Positions 1 through 7,734 of a stretch of DNA of 41,149 nucleotides are shown here, piece after piece. The notes beneath the pieces were generated by a model. The model worked only from the letters and a program-made list of their open reading frames with translations, did not search any database and was not told where the DNA came from. How positions within the stretch are numbered: position 1 is the first letter of the stretch; the number at the start of each line of letters is the position of its first letter. The position numbers and the translations under genes were made by a program. The stretch comes from Betaproteobacteria bacterium (GTDB taxonomy: Bacteria; Pseudomonadota; Gammaproteobacteria; Burkholderiales; Eutrophovitaceae), in contig CP070775.1 in assembly GCA_020346185.1 (NCBI GenBank), forward strand, positions 3,146,335-3,187,483. The letters are read 5' to 3'.

Positions 1-142
1 GTTCGACGCAACAGGCGAAAGCCCCGGATTTCGATGATGAAGAAAAGACAGGGGTTGGCCCCCTTTAGTTCATTGATCTCATCACGCCATGGAAAGTGTT
101 CTGGTTCGCTGATGTGGCGAGAAATGCGTAAGGGCGAAGAAC

Positions 143-784
143 ATGATTGTCATTCACCATTTGAACAACTCGCGCTCACATCGCATTCTGTGGCTGTTGG
201 AGGAGTTAGGTATCGAGTATCGGCTCGAGAAATATAGCCGCGATCCGAAAACAAATCTCGCTCCACCTGAGTTGCGCGCGATCCACCCACTGGGTAAGTC
301 GCCGGTGATGCAAGATGGTGAGCTGATCCTGCCGGAGTCCGGTGCGATCATCGAGTACCTTCTCGAGCGATACGGGGAGGGCCGATTGGCGCCCCAGCCT
401 GGTACGCCCGAACGCGTGCGCTACTTGTATTGGATGCACTTTTCCGAGGGAACCCTGATGCTGCACCTGGTGTCGCGGCTGTACCTCACGCGAGTCGGTG
501 AGGCGGCCAAGGCCATGCAAGGCCGTGTTGAAGTCATGATTGGCAATGAACTCGACTTGATTGAGCATGAGCTGGGCCGCAGTTCACATATTGCAGGCGA
601 GGAGTTCAGCGCCGCCGATATACAAATGGGGTTTGCCCTTGAGTTCGCCGTGTTTGCGGGATTCGCAAGTGATAAACATACCAAGCTCCGCGAATATCTT
701 GGGCGTATGCAGGCGCGACCCGCGTATAGACGCGCGATCGAAACGGGCGGAACTTACGCGTTCAACAGTACAGTCACGACTTGA
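143..784 (+). CDS. glutathione S-transferase (GST 1)
   Basis: This 213-residue protein has the usual length of a soluble cytosolic GST, which conjugates glutathione to electrophiles or acts in glutathione-dependent reductions. The N-terminal thioredoxin-like domain (about residues 1-80) opens with HHLNNSRSHRILWLLEELG, where NNSRS holds the likely glutathione-activating serine. The cis-proline region HPLGKSPVM and the glutathione-binding PESGAIIEYL follow. The all-helical C-terminal domain (about 90-205) contains the N-capping motif FSAADI. The start is the ATG at 143, behind the weak purine-rich GGCGAAGAA. It is followed 12 nt later by a second GST, so the two are probably co-transcribed. The substrate cannot be told from sequence. 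Confidence 0.9.
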   Translation: MIVIHHLNNSRSHRILWLLEELGIEYRLEKYSRDPKTNLAPPELRAIHPLGKSPVMQDGELILPESGAIIEYLLERYGEGRLAPQPGTPERVRYLYWMHFSEGTLMLHLVSRLYLTRVGEAAKAMQGRVEVMIGNELDLIEHELGRSSHIAGEEFSAADIQMGFALEFAVFAGFASDKHTKLREYLGRMQARPAYRRAIETGGTYAFNSTVTT

Positions 785-796
785 TAGGAAAACCCC

Positions 797-1429
797 ATGA
801 AACTCTACGATTTCGAACTTGCTCCGAATCCGCGCCGTGTCCGCATGTTTATGGCGGAGAAGGGCGTGACGATTCCGACCGTGCAGGTCAACACCCGGGA
901 GCGGGAGCAATTCGCACCCGACTTTGCCAAGATCAATCCGTTTCGTGTGATACCCGTGCTGGAACTTGACGACGGTACGTGCATCGGCGAGTCTGTCGCA
1001 ATCTGCCGCTACATCGAGGTCCTGCACCCGGAGCCGCCGCTGATGGGGCGGGATGCCAAAGAGCAGGCCGTCATCGAGATGTGGGACCGGCGCGCCGAGT
1101 TGGAAGGGATGAGTGCGGCCGGAGAGGTCGTGCGCAACGCGGCCCCGATGTTCGAGGACCGGGGCGTTGCCGGTGTGGCCGACGGCTTTCCGCAAATACC
1201 CGCACTGGCTGAGCGGGGCGGAAAGCGGATGGCGCGCTTTTTTGACTTCTGGGACCGGCAGCTTGCTGACAACGCCTATGTTGCTGGCCCGAATTTCTCC
1301 ATTGCCGACATTACCTCGTTCATTGCGATCGAATTCGTCAAGAGGGCCGAGATCACCATTCCAGATCAGTGCAAACACGTTGCACGTTGGTATGAGTCAG
1401 TATCGCAACGGCCCAGCGCGAAGGCCTAG
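797..1429 (+). CDS. glutathione S-transferase family protein (GST 2)
   Basis: A 210-residue GST-fold protein. The N-terminal domain begins MKLYDFELAPNPRRVRMFM, followed by the cis-Pro segment FRVIPVLEL and the glutathione-binding GESVAICRYIE. The helical C-terminal domain carries NFSIADITSF. APNPRR replaces the Ser/Tyr-containing start of classical classes, which resembles omega/nu-like bacterial GSTs, so the catalytic residue is uncertain. It lies 12 nt behind GST 1 with an AGGA ribosome-binding site, implying one transcript. The two GSTs are clearly different in sequence, so they are not a recent tandem copy. Its cytosolic substrate is unknown. Confidence 0.87.
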   Translation: MKLYDFELAPNPRRVRMFMAEKGVTIPTVQVNTREREQFAPDFAKINPFRVIPVLELDDGTCIGESVAICRYIEVLHPEPPLMGRDAKEQAVIEMWDRRAELEGMSAAGEVVRNAAPMFEDRGVAGVADGFPQIPALAERGGKRMARFFDFWDRQLADNAYVAGPNFSIADITSFIAIEFVKRAEITIPDQCKHVARWYESVSQRPSAKA

Positions 1430-1540
1430 GAAATAAGAAGCAGAGATAAAGACCTCAGAGGCCTTCAATGCAATGCCATGAGCGCCTTGACGGGCCATCG
1501 CTCGACGCTAATTCCATCTTCGCGCGACATGTCTGTTCAT

Positions 1541-2917
1541 TCACTTCTTGGACACCCATGCCCAGGTCGCATCAAGTGCCTTTGAGAAACGCTGCATGAT
1601 CTCGTCGATCTGTGTCTCGTTGACTATGAGCGCTGGGCAAAAGGCGCCGACATCGCCACCAAGGAAACGGAGGATCAAACCCTGCTCGCGGGCGCGAGCG
1701 GTTACGTAGAGGCCTACCTTTTGTGCCGGGTCAAACGAGGTTTTGGTTTTTTTGTCTGCCACCAGTTCCACCGCGCCGATCAAACCGACGCCTCTCGCTT
1801 CGCCAACGAGGGGATGATCTGAAAATTCCCGCAGCCTTGTTTGAAAACGAGGTGCAACCGATCGAACGTGTTCCACGAGGTTGCGCTCTTGCATCAGCTC
1901 TATGGTGCGCAACGCAACTGCCGCGCAGGTTGGATTGCCCGACTGGGTGAAGCCATGACCGAACACGCCGATCTTGCGGCTCTCGTCGACCAGACCCTGA
2001 TAGATCGTTTCATTGATCAAAACGGCGGAGATCGGCAGGTAACCTGATGAAATCGCTTTGGAGCAAACGAGGATGTCGGGCTGGATGCCGAAGGTTTGGC
2101 TGCCCCAGAAGTTCGCGGTGCGCCCGAAGCCGCAGATGACTTCGTCGGCAATCATCAGCACATCGTGCTTCTTCAGCACCGACTGGATTTTCTCGAAGTA
2201 GGTGGCAGGAGGGACGATCACCCCGCCGGCGCCCATCACAGGTTCCGCGATGAACGCCGCCACCGTGTCGGGCCCTTCCGCAACGATCATTTTGTCCAGG
2301 TTATCGGCCAACCGAGTGGCAAAGTCTTCTTCACTTTCGCCCGGCTCGGCGAAGCGGTAATGGTTCGGGCAGTCGGTGTGCAGGATGTTGGCGATAGGCA
2401 GGTCGAAATCCCTGTGGTTGATCGCAATGCCGGTGAGGCTGGCGCTGGCCACAGTCACTCCGTGATAACCCTTGATGCGGCTGATGATCTTCTTTTTCTT
2501 CGGGCGGCCCGCGGCATTGTTGTAGTACCAGATCATCTTGACCACGGTGTCGTTGGCCTCCGATCCGGAATTGGTGAAATAGACCTTGGACATGGGCGCG
2601 GGTGCGAGCGCTTTGAGGCGCTCGGCAAGCTTGACCGGGGGCTCGGTGCCGTGGGACGCGAACGTGTGGTAGTAGGGCAGCTTGCGCATCTGCTCCACGG
2701 CCGCTTGCACCAGGGCTTCTTCGCCGAAGCCCAACGACGTGTTCCACAATCCACTCAGCCCCTCGATGTATTCCCGTCCATGTTCGTCGTAGACGTAGAT
2801 GCCCTTACCGTGGCTCAACACGAGTGGACCGGTTTGTTCGAACTCGGACAGGTTGGTGTACGAGTGCAGATGGTGGGCAATGTCGTTTCGCGCTGCGGTA
2901 GTCAGTTCATTGGGCAT
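1541..2917 (-). CDS. class III PLP-dependent aminotransferase
   Basis: This 458-residue protein has the normal size of fold-type I class III aminotransferases (omega-amino acid:pyruvate or polyamine type). The PLP-phosphate segment TNSGSEAND lies at about residues 115-123. D258 in IADEVICGFGRT should contact the pyridine nitrogen, and K287 in CSKAISSGYLP is the Schiff-base lysine. The start chosen is the ATG reading MPNELTT; a 17-residue extension upstream has no typical character. It transfers an amino group from an amine or omega-amino acid, probably to pyruvate. It is transcribed away from the secreted-protein gene at 3302, across a long intergenic region. Exact donor specificity cannot be read from sequence. 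Confidence 0.9.
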   Translation of the reverse strand: MPNELTTAARNDIAHHLHSYTNLSEFEQTGPLVLSHGKGIYVYDEHGREYIEGLSGLWNTSLGFGEEALVQAAVEQMRKLPYYHTFASHGTEPPVKLAERLKALAPAPMSKVYFTNSGSEANDTVVKMIWYYNNAAGRPKKKKIISRIKGYHGVTVASASLTGIAINHRDFDLPIANILHTDCPNHYRFAEPGESEEDFATRLADNLDKMIVAEGPDTVAAFIAEPVMGAGGVIVPPATYFEKIQSVLKKHDVLMIADEVICGFGRTANFWGSQTFGIQPDILVCSKAISSGYLPISAVLINETIYQGLVDESRKIGVFGHGFTQSGNPTCAAVALRTIELMQERNLVEHVRSVAPRFQTRLREFSDHPLVGEARGVGLIGAVELVADKKTKTSFDPAQKVGLYVTARAREQGLILRFLGGDVGAFCPALIVNETQIDEIMQRFSKALDATWAWVSKK

Positions 2918-3301
2918 CAGATGTCCTTTCCGCTGCAATGCAGGATCATTTCCAAGTAGTACTTGCAATGTAGTGGTCCGGGTCGGGCGCCGTCAATGCA
3001 AAGAGCAGATTAAGGAGGCGCAGTCCTTTTTCTCAACTCGACGATTCGGCGCACACGGAGTGCCAGGAGCAAGAAGGAAGGGCAGGTCGCACCGTGCCAC
3101 CCGGCCTTCTCGCGCTCTGCCAGTTCAGTCACCGCATCGTTGTTCAATTTGTATCTTTGTTGAATTTGTCCATCCAGACTGTGCGTTTTTTTACAGTCAC
3201 TGCCTGGTCGGACATTTAGAGTCGTTGTCGTACGTGACGACGGCTGGATGCCGCCTGTGGCGACGCACATCCGAGACACTGACCTTTTACATGGAGCAAC
3301 C
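2918..3301. other. 384-bp divergent intergenic region
   Basis: This stretch separates the minus-strand aminotransferase from the plus-strand secreted-protein gene and should hold both promoters. It is AT-rich around 3140-3200 relative to its flanks and contains a direct repeat (listed separately). I see no convincing small gene. Short open frames on both strands lack ribosome-binding sites. Confidence 0.5.
3142..3169. repeat. direct repeat GTTNAATTTGT, 17-bp period
   Basis: GTTCAATTTGT (3142-3152) and GTTGAATTTGT (3159-3169) match at 10 of 11 positions and are offset by 17 bp. The spacing is not an exact helical multiple. The repeat sits in the divergent intergenic region and could be a regulatory site, but it is AT-rich and may be chance. 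Confidence 0.3.
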
Positions 3302-3730
3302 ATGCGTACTTGGGGAGCTATGAATCTGTTTCTGGCGGCTGCCGCTCAGATGGTTTGTCTGGCTGTTTTGACGGACAGCGTTTACGCAAAGCCAAGGTCC
3401 GGGGCGACTTCTATGACGATGTTCGACTCGATTACCGCTTGCGAAGAGGAACGGTACAGCAGCGAAAACCCGGTCAACTGCGTTGTCACCTATGTACAGG
3501 GGCACCCCACGCTGGCCGTGGAGTTTGCCAACGAATCGAGCATGAACGCCAATTTGGGCGAGTTCTCAGAACGCGTTGCAGTGCCATTCTGTGAAGCGGC
3601 GACCAACGATGAGCAAAGCGCGTTCTTCGTCGTGGCGTTGAAGAACCCGCGGATGGGATCGGTCTCATCGTGCGAGACGAATGAATCAAGCGGATGGGTG
3701 TCCCTGGATAGTTTGGGTCAGTCCAAGTAG
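3302..3730 (+). CDS. secreted protein of unknown function, four mature cysteines
   Basis: A 142-residue protein with a Sec signal peptide (about residues 1-29: MRTW, a hydrophobic core, then VYA before KPRSG). The ATG at 3302 is chosen because GGAGCAACC precedes it and the signal peptide then starts correctly. The mature part has cysteines in TACEE, VNCVV, FCEAA and SSCET, enough for two disulfides after export. I do not recognise a family. It stands alone between the aminotransferase and a repeat-like element, and ends with TAG. Confidence 0.65.
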   Translation: MRTWGAMNLFLAAAAQMVCLAVLTDSVYAKPRSGATSMTMFDSITACEEERYSSENPVNCVVTYVQGHPTLAVEFANESSMNANLGEFSERVAVPFCEAATNDEQSAFFVVALKNPRMGSVSSCETNESSGWVSLDSLGQSK

Positions 3731-3768
3731 GCTAAATGGGTCGCCAGTTAGTCGCTCCTAAGTCAAGA

Positions 3769-3850
3769 ACAATGGGACCAGGTCTGTATATTTGAGTAAA
3801 GAACTGCAAATGAAGAGGTGAGTCAGACTGAGCTGACCCTGATCCCCTGT
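3769..3850. repeat. possible 82-bp MITE/REP-like element with imperfect inverted ends
   Basis: The left end ACAATGGGACCAGGTCTG and the reverse complement of the right end CTGACCCTGATCCCCTGT are similar: GGGACCAGG-TCTG against GGGATCAGGGTCAG with one 1-bp gap. The interior is AT-rich, unlike the flanks. Such ends resemble small non-autonomous elements of proteobacteria. No second full copy is visible in the window, so the call is tentative. It contains the GTG start and first residues of the following GST. Confidence 0.35.
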
Positions 3851-4564
3851 ACCTCAGATGCGAACTCTGGTAGCGTCGTCCCCGTGACCCCGAAGATAAC
3901 TCTCTACACAGCCGCTCCTTCCCAGAACGCGGTGCGTCCAGAACTCGCGCTGCTCGAGAAGGGTATTTCATTCGATAAGATCCAGGTGGATCTGTTTGGC
4001 GGCGAGCACAAGCAGCCGGCCTACGGCGAGATAACGCCACGACGCCAGGTACCCACGTTGGTCTACGGCGAGGGTGACGAGGCCATTACCCTCTACGAGA
4101 GCGTGGCCATCATCCAGTTCATCGACGACATGTGCCCGGAGCCGCCCCTGATGCCGCCGGTCAGTGAGCCCGCCAAGCGTGCAAAAGCGTTGATGCGTCT
4201 TGCGGAGTTCCAACAGAAACTCGATCCGAAGAACATCTTTGGTTCAGTCGTTTTCCGCAAGCAGACCCGCGAGCAACTCGGCGAGCGTGTCGACGCCTTG
4301 CTCGAGGAGTTGCCCCGCTGGGACGCCTACGTCGGTAACGGCCCGTTTCTGTGCGGCGAGCAGTTCACACTTGCGGATATCGCTGTCTTTCCGCTGCTGA
4401 TGCACTTCGAAGCGATTGGCTACGATTATTCGAAGCACACGCCTTCGCTGTTTGCATACATGAACCAATGCAAGATGCGTCCTTCAGTGGTGCAATCGGG
4501 CTGGATCGAGAACTTTCTTGCGTTTGCTCGCGAACGCGAGCCCGGCCAGGTGCTGGCTGGCTAG
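3818..4564 (+). CDS. glutathione S-transferase (GST 3)
   Basis: The conserved GST domain starts at about residue 27 with ITLYTAAPSQNAVRPELAL. The cis-Pro segment RRQVPTLVY, the glutathione-binding YESVAIIQFID and the C-terminal FTLADIAVFPLL follow. From the GTG at 3818 (after GAAGAG) the protein is 248 residues, about 25 longer than usual, and the extra N-terminus lies inside a repeat-like element. A second GTG at 3884 would give a normal-length enzyme but has no visible ribosome-binding site. It ends 25 nt before the dioxygenase gene, suggesting an operon of GST, dioxygenase, NTF2-like and DUF1330 genes. Function as a GST is well supported; the start is not. Confidence 0.85.
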   Translation: MSQTELTLIPCTSDANSGSVVPVTPKITLYTAAPSQNAVRPELALLEKGISFDKIQVDLFGGEHKQPAYGEITPRRQVPTLVYGEGDEAITLYESVAIIQFIDDMCPEPPLMPPVSEPAKRAKALMRLAEFQQKLDPKNIFGSVVFRKQTREQLGERVDALLEELPRWDAYVGNGPFLCGEQFTLADIAVFPLLMHFEAIGYDYSKHTPSLFAYMNQCKMRPSVVQSGWIENFLAFAREREPGQVLAG

Positions 4565-4589
4565 CTGCGACTCGCCTCGCGGCGTGGAC

Positions 4590-5351
4590 ATGCTAAGCGA
4601 GAGTCAAGTCGACGCGTACCGCGAGCACGGTTATGTCATAGCGGACTTCCGCCTGTCGGAGTCGGTACTCGAGGATCTGCGCGCGGATCAAAAGCGCCTG
4701 GTTGAGCGCGAGCCGCGCTTCCGTGATCTCTGCCCGAACCTTCTCGCCTACGACCTGCGATTCCTCGAGATCGCTCGCACGCCCGAGATTCTTGACATGG
4801 TCGAGCAGCTCATCGGCCCTGACTTCGCTCTGTGGAACTCGAGCCTGTTTTCCAAGCCGGAGCGCGACGGGCAGCGCACGCCCTGGCACCAGGACGGCCA
4901 GTACTGGCCGATCCGACCCCTCGCGACGTGCACCGTCTGGATCGCACTCGATGACTCGACGCCGGAGACCGGTTGCCTGCAAGTCATTCCCGGGTCGCGT
5001 CACGAACGGCGTCTGCGTGCGCATCGCAGCCTCGCGGCGACCGGCGTAACGCTCACCCAGGAGCTCGATCCGAGCGAGTACGATCCGTCACACGCCAAGG
5101 ACATCGTCCTCGAGGCGGGGCAGATGTCATTGCACGACGTGTACCTTCTGCATGGTTCTCAGGCGAACTACTCGCCGCGACCTCGTCGCGGCATCACGTT
5201 ACGCTTCATGCCGACAACATCGTACTTTGACCGCGAGCTTGCCAGCCGGCAGGCTGCAGAGCTGGGCGTGCTCGATCATGCGGAGCGCACACTGTACCTC
5301 GTACGCGGTGTAGACCGGTGCGGGCGCAATGACTTCAGGTTCCGACAGTAA
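4590..5351 (+). CDS. phytanoyl-CoA dioxygenase family protein
   Basis: A 253-residue Fe(II)/2-oxoglutarate-dependent oxygenase of the PhyH superfamily. H100 and D102 in TPWHQDGQYW and H188 in YLLHGSQAN form the metal triad. R200 in PRRGITLRF is placed to bind 2-oxoglutarate. The N-terminal MLSESQVDAYREHGYVI is typical of the family, which supports the ATG at 4590. An in-frame GTG two codons earlier is possible. These enzymes hydroxylate or halogenate varied small molecules. It follows GST 3 by 25 nt and precedes an NTF2-like gene by 36 nt, so it likely belongs to a small catabolic or detoxifying operon. The substrate is unknown. Confidence 0.88.
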   Translation: MLSESQVDAYREHGYVIADFRLSESVLEDLRADQKRLVEREPRFRDLCPNLLAYDLRFLEIARTPEILDMVEQLIGPDFALWNSSLFSKPERDGQRTPWHQDGQYWPIRPLATCTVWIALDDSTPETGCLQVIPGSRHERRLRAHRSLAATGVTLTQELDPSEYDPSHAKDIVLEAGQMSLHDVYLLHGSQANYSPRPRRGITLRFMPTTSYFDRELASRQAAELGVLDHAERTLYLVRGVDRCGRNDFRFRQ

Positions 5352-5387
5352 GAGGATTGAGGTCTCCATTTATTCGGATAGAGAAGT

Positions 5388-5774
5388 ATGAGCATCGAAG
5401 TCCTGGAGAAATGGCATAGCCTAGTCAAGAGCAAGAATGTGGAGGGTCTTGGATCGATCCTCGCCGAGGACCCAGTCTTCCATTCTTCCGTTGTTCATAC
5501 GTCGCAAGTCGGCAAGGCTGTCACTGAAAAATATCTTGCTGCCGCCTTCATGACACTGTTCAATGACTCGTTCAACTACGTGCGCGAAATTGTTGGGGAG
5601 CAAGAGGCAAAGCTGGAAACTGTTGTGGAACTAGATGGTAATCACGTGAATGGGGTCGAGATCATAAAGTGGAATGAAAATAATAAGATTGCTGATTTCA
5701 AGGTGAGGGTTTGGCCGTTGAAAGCGATCAACGCGATACGCGAACGCATGGTTCAAGGGCTAAAGTCGGTTTAA
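5388..5774 (+). CDS. NTF2-like / SnoaL-like domain protein
   Basis: This 128-residue protein has the pattern of the NTF2-like cone fold: an N-terminal helix (MSIEVLEKWHSLVKSKNVEG), then LGSILAEDPVFHSS, a long helix and C-terminal beta strands ending in FKVRVWP. Members include small isomerases, hydrolases and ligand-binding proteins, and this one has no motif that fixes a reaction. It is downstream of the dioxygenase with a short gap and weak AGAGAAG ribosome-binding site. The usual length of the family is about 120-140 residues. Confidence 0.7.
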   Translation: MSIEVLEKWHSLVKSKNVEGLGSILAEDPVFHSSVVHTSQVGKAVTEKYLAAAFMTLFNDSFNYVREIVGEQEAKLETVVELDGNHVNGVEIIKWNENNKIADFKVRVWPLKAINAIRERMVQGLKSV

Positions 5775-5862
5775 ATTTGGCCGGCAGGTAACCGGGGGCG
5801 AACAATGTTTGTCAAAGCCTGAGTGTTGAACATCAAAAGTCATAAACAACTTTGGAGGAAGA

Positions 5863-6165
5863 ATGTCGATCTACCTGGTATTTGAGAATGAAATCCACGA
5901 CGAAGCAGCCTACGAGCGCTACAAGGCGGCGGTGAAACCAATGGTCGAGGCCGCTGGGGGTGAATACTTGACCAGGGACGGCAAAATCGACGTGCTCGTT
6001 GGAGATTGGCACCCAAAGCGCGTAGTGATTTTCAGGTGGCCGAGTCAGGAGGCACTCGATGCCTTTTTGTCATCTGAAGAGTACCAACCGTGGAAACAAC
6101 TTCGCGAATCTGTGACGACGACGAAAACACTCATTCGAGTTGAGGGTATCGAGCACGGGGGGTAG
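5863..6165 (+). CDS. DUF1330 family protein
   Basis: A 100-residue protein of the dimeric alpha/beta-barrel type. It has the DUF1330 signature: FENEIHDEAAYERYK near the start, GGEYLTRDGKIDVLVGDW in the middle and RVVIFRWPSQEALDAFLSS before the C-terminus. A strong GGAGGAAG precedes the ATG at 5863. The biochemical role of the family is unknown. It is the last gene before the eutBC pair and lies on the same strand, 88 nt after the NTF2-like gene. Confidence 0.85.
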   Translation: MSIYLVFENEIHDEAAYERYKAAVKPMVEAAGGEYLTRDGKIDVLVGDWHPKRVVIFRWPSQEALDAFLSSEEYQPWKQLRESVTTTKTLIRVEGIEHGG

Positions 6166-6292
6166 TGCGCGACCTTATCTTTACACGTCGAAGAGAAAAA
6201 GAAGAGAGAAAAAGGGTCTTACCTGGATGGCAGGGCCCCGGTCTGCGTTGTTGAATTAGCGTGCATTGCAAAGCCGGACTTGGCAGGGCGGG

Positions 6293-6301
6293 TGCTATGA
6301 T
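6293..6301 (+). promoter_or_regulatory. possible extended -10 element upstream of eutB
   Basis: TGCTATGAT matches an extended -10 (TG, one base, TATGAT) about 37 bp before the eutB start codon. No good -35 lies upstream. No conserved cobalamin-riboswitch box is evident between 6166 and 6337. Confidence 0.3.
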
Positions 6302-6337
6302 TGTTCTGTCGTCCGCAATCCTCGTAAACGTACTGCC

Positions 6338-7723
6338 ATGGCGGGCTATGCAATCACGGTTGGTGCACAGCGCTATCGCTTTTGCGACCTGAAAACCCTG
6401 TTGGCGAGAGCCTCTCCGGCTCGCTCGGGCGACCGGTTGGCGGGCCTTGCCGCGGACAGTGAAGAAGAGCGTGTCGCTGCGCAGATGACGCTGGCCGACA
6501 CGCCGTTGCAATGCTTTCTTGATGAAGCCGTAGTGCCCTATGAGAGTGACGAAGTCACGCGGCTCATTGTCGATTCGCATGATGTGACGGCGTTCGCGCC
6601 GGTGGCGCGACTGACGGTTGGCGAGTTTCGCGACTGGTTGCTCGACTATGCAACCGATTCAGAAATCCTTTCGGCGCTCGCGCCCGGTATTACGCCGGAG
6701 ATGGCGGCGGCGGTGTCAAAGGTCATGCGCATCCAGGACATGGTGCTGGTTGCGGGCAAGTGCCGCGTTGTTACGCGTTTTCGCAACACCATCGGCCTTG
6801 AGGGGCGGCTGTCGAGCAGGCTGCAACCGAATCATCCCACCGATGATGCCAAAGGCATCGCGGCCAGCATCCTGGACGGCTTGATGTACGGTTGCGGCGA
6901 TGCGGTAATCGGTATTAACCCGGCCACCGATAACGTCGACAAAGCTGTTAGGTTGGCGAACATGCTCGACGAGATCATCCAGACCTACAGAATCCCGGCC
7001 CAGTCCTGCGTGCTCACACACGTCACGAATGCGATGCAAGCCATGCAACGCGGCGCCCCCGTGGATCTGGTGTTCCAGTCGATTGCCGGCACCGAAGCCG
7101 CCAACAAGAGTTTTGGTGTCGACCTGGCGGTGCTCGCTGAAGCCAATCACGCGGCGCTAGGCCTCGAGCGCGGAACGGTCGGCAGCAATGTGATGTACTT
7201 CGAGACCGGGCAGGGGAGTGCGCTGTCGGCAAACAGCCATCACGGACTCGACCAGCAGACCTGCGAAGCGCGTGCTTACGGTGTGGCGCGGGCATTTTCA
7301 CCGCTGCTAGTGAACAGCGTGGTCGGATTCATTGGTCCGGAATATCTCGACGGTCGCGAGATAATCCGCGCCGGCGTCGAAGACCACTTCTGCGGCAAAT
7401 TGCTCGGCTTGCCGATGGGTATGGATGTTTGCTACACCAACCATGCGGACGCCAACCAGGACGACATGGATACGCTACTCACTCTGCTTGGTGCCTCCGG
7501 TTGCAATTTCTTTATGGGCGTCCCCGGCGCGGACGATATCATGCTCAACTATCAAAGCACCTCTTTTCACGATGCGCTTTACCTGCGCCAGCTCCTGGGG
7601 CTGAAGCCCGCGCCGGAATTTGAGGCGTGGCTGGCTAAAGCGGGCATCGTTGAGAACGGGACGCGCCTGAGTAAGGTGGCCTCCGGGCATCCGCTTCTTG
7701 GATTGGTAGAACTTGAACCGTGA
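6338..7723 (+). CDS. eutB: ethanolamine ammonia-lyase, heavy chain
   Basis: This 461-residue large subunit has the length of known EutB proteins. With EutC and adenosylcobalamin it converts ethanolamine to acetaldehyde and ammonia. Family segments seen are LADTPLQCFLDEAVVPYE, RIQDMVLVAGKCRVVTRFR, TIGLEGRLSSRLQPNHPTD, GTEAANKSFGVDL, FETGQGSALSANSHHG, the substrate-pocket region GLPMGMDVCYTNHA and FFMGVPGADDIMLNYQ. The ATG at 6338 (MAGYAITVG) matches the family N-terminus; the 24-residue upstream extension does not. No strong ribosome-binding site is seen. eutC follows after 11 nt. Acetaldehyde dehydrogenase, the reactivase EutA and microcompartment shell genes are absent from the window. Confidence 0.96.
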   Translation: MAGYAITVGAQRYRFCDLKTLLARASPARSGDRLAGLAADSEEERVAAQMTLADTPLQCFLDEAVVPYESDEVTRLIVDSHDVTAFAPVARLTVGEFRDWLLDYATDSEILSALAPGITPEMAAAVSKVMRIQDMVLVAGKCRVVTRFRNTIGLEGRLSSRLQPNHPTDDAKGIAASILDGLMYGCGDAVIGINPATDNVDKAVRLANMLDEIIQTYRIPAQSCVLTHVTNAMQAMQRGAPVDLVFQSIAGTEAANKSFGVDLAVLAEANHAALGLERGTVGSNVMYFETGQGSALSANSHHGLDQQTCEARAYGVARAFSPLLVNSVVGFIGPEYLDGREIIRAGVEDHFCGKLLGLPMGMDVCYTNHADANQDDMDTLLTLLGASGCNFFMGVPGADDIMLNYQSTSFHDALYLRQLLGLKPAPEFEAWLAKAGIVENGTRLSKVASGHPLLGLVELEP

Positions 7724-7734
7724 AAGATTGAATC

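Noticed and set aside
1-68. Tail of an upstream gene at the window edge
   Set aside because: Two frames end here plausibly (an acidic tail ending GVGPL, or a shorter one ending SPGFR). Nothing identifies either, so no partial gene is called.
584-1378. 264-codon minus-strand open frame over the GST genes
   Set aside because: Antisense to two well-supported GSTs, without a ribosome-binding site or recognisable domain.
2096-2959. 287-codon plus-strand open frame
   Set aside because: It lies antisense to the aminotransferase, which has all catalytic motifs. This frame is rich in His, Arg and Val with no domain, typical of a shadow in GC-rich DNA.
6166-6337. Cobalamin riboswitch upstream of eutB
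   Set aside because: The enzyme uses adenosylcobalamin, but I find no B12-box-like conserved sequence or long structured leader here.
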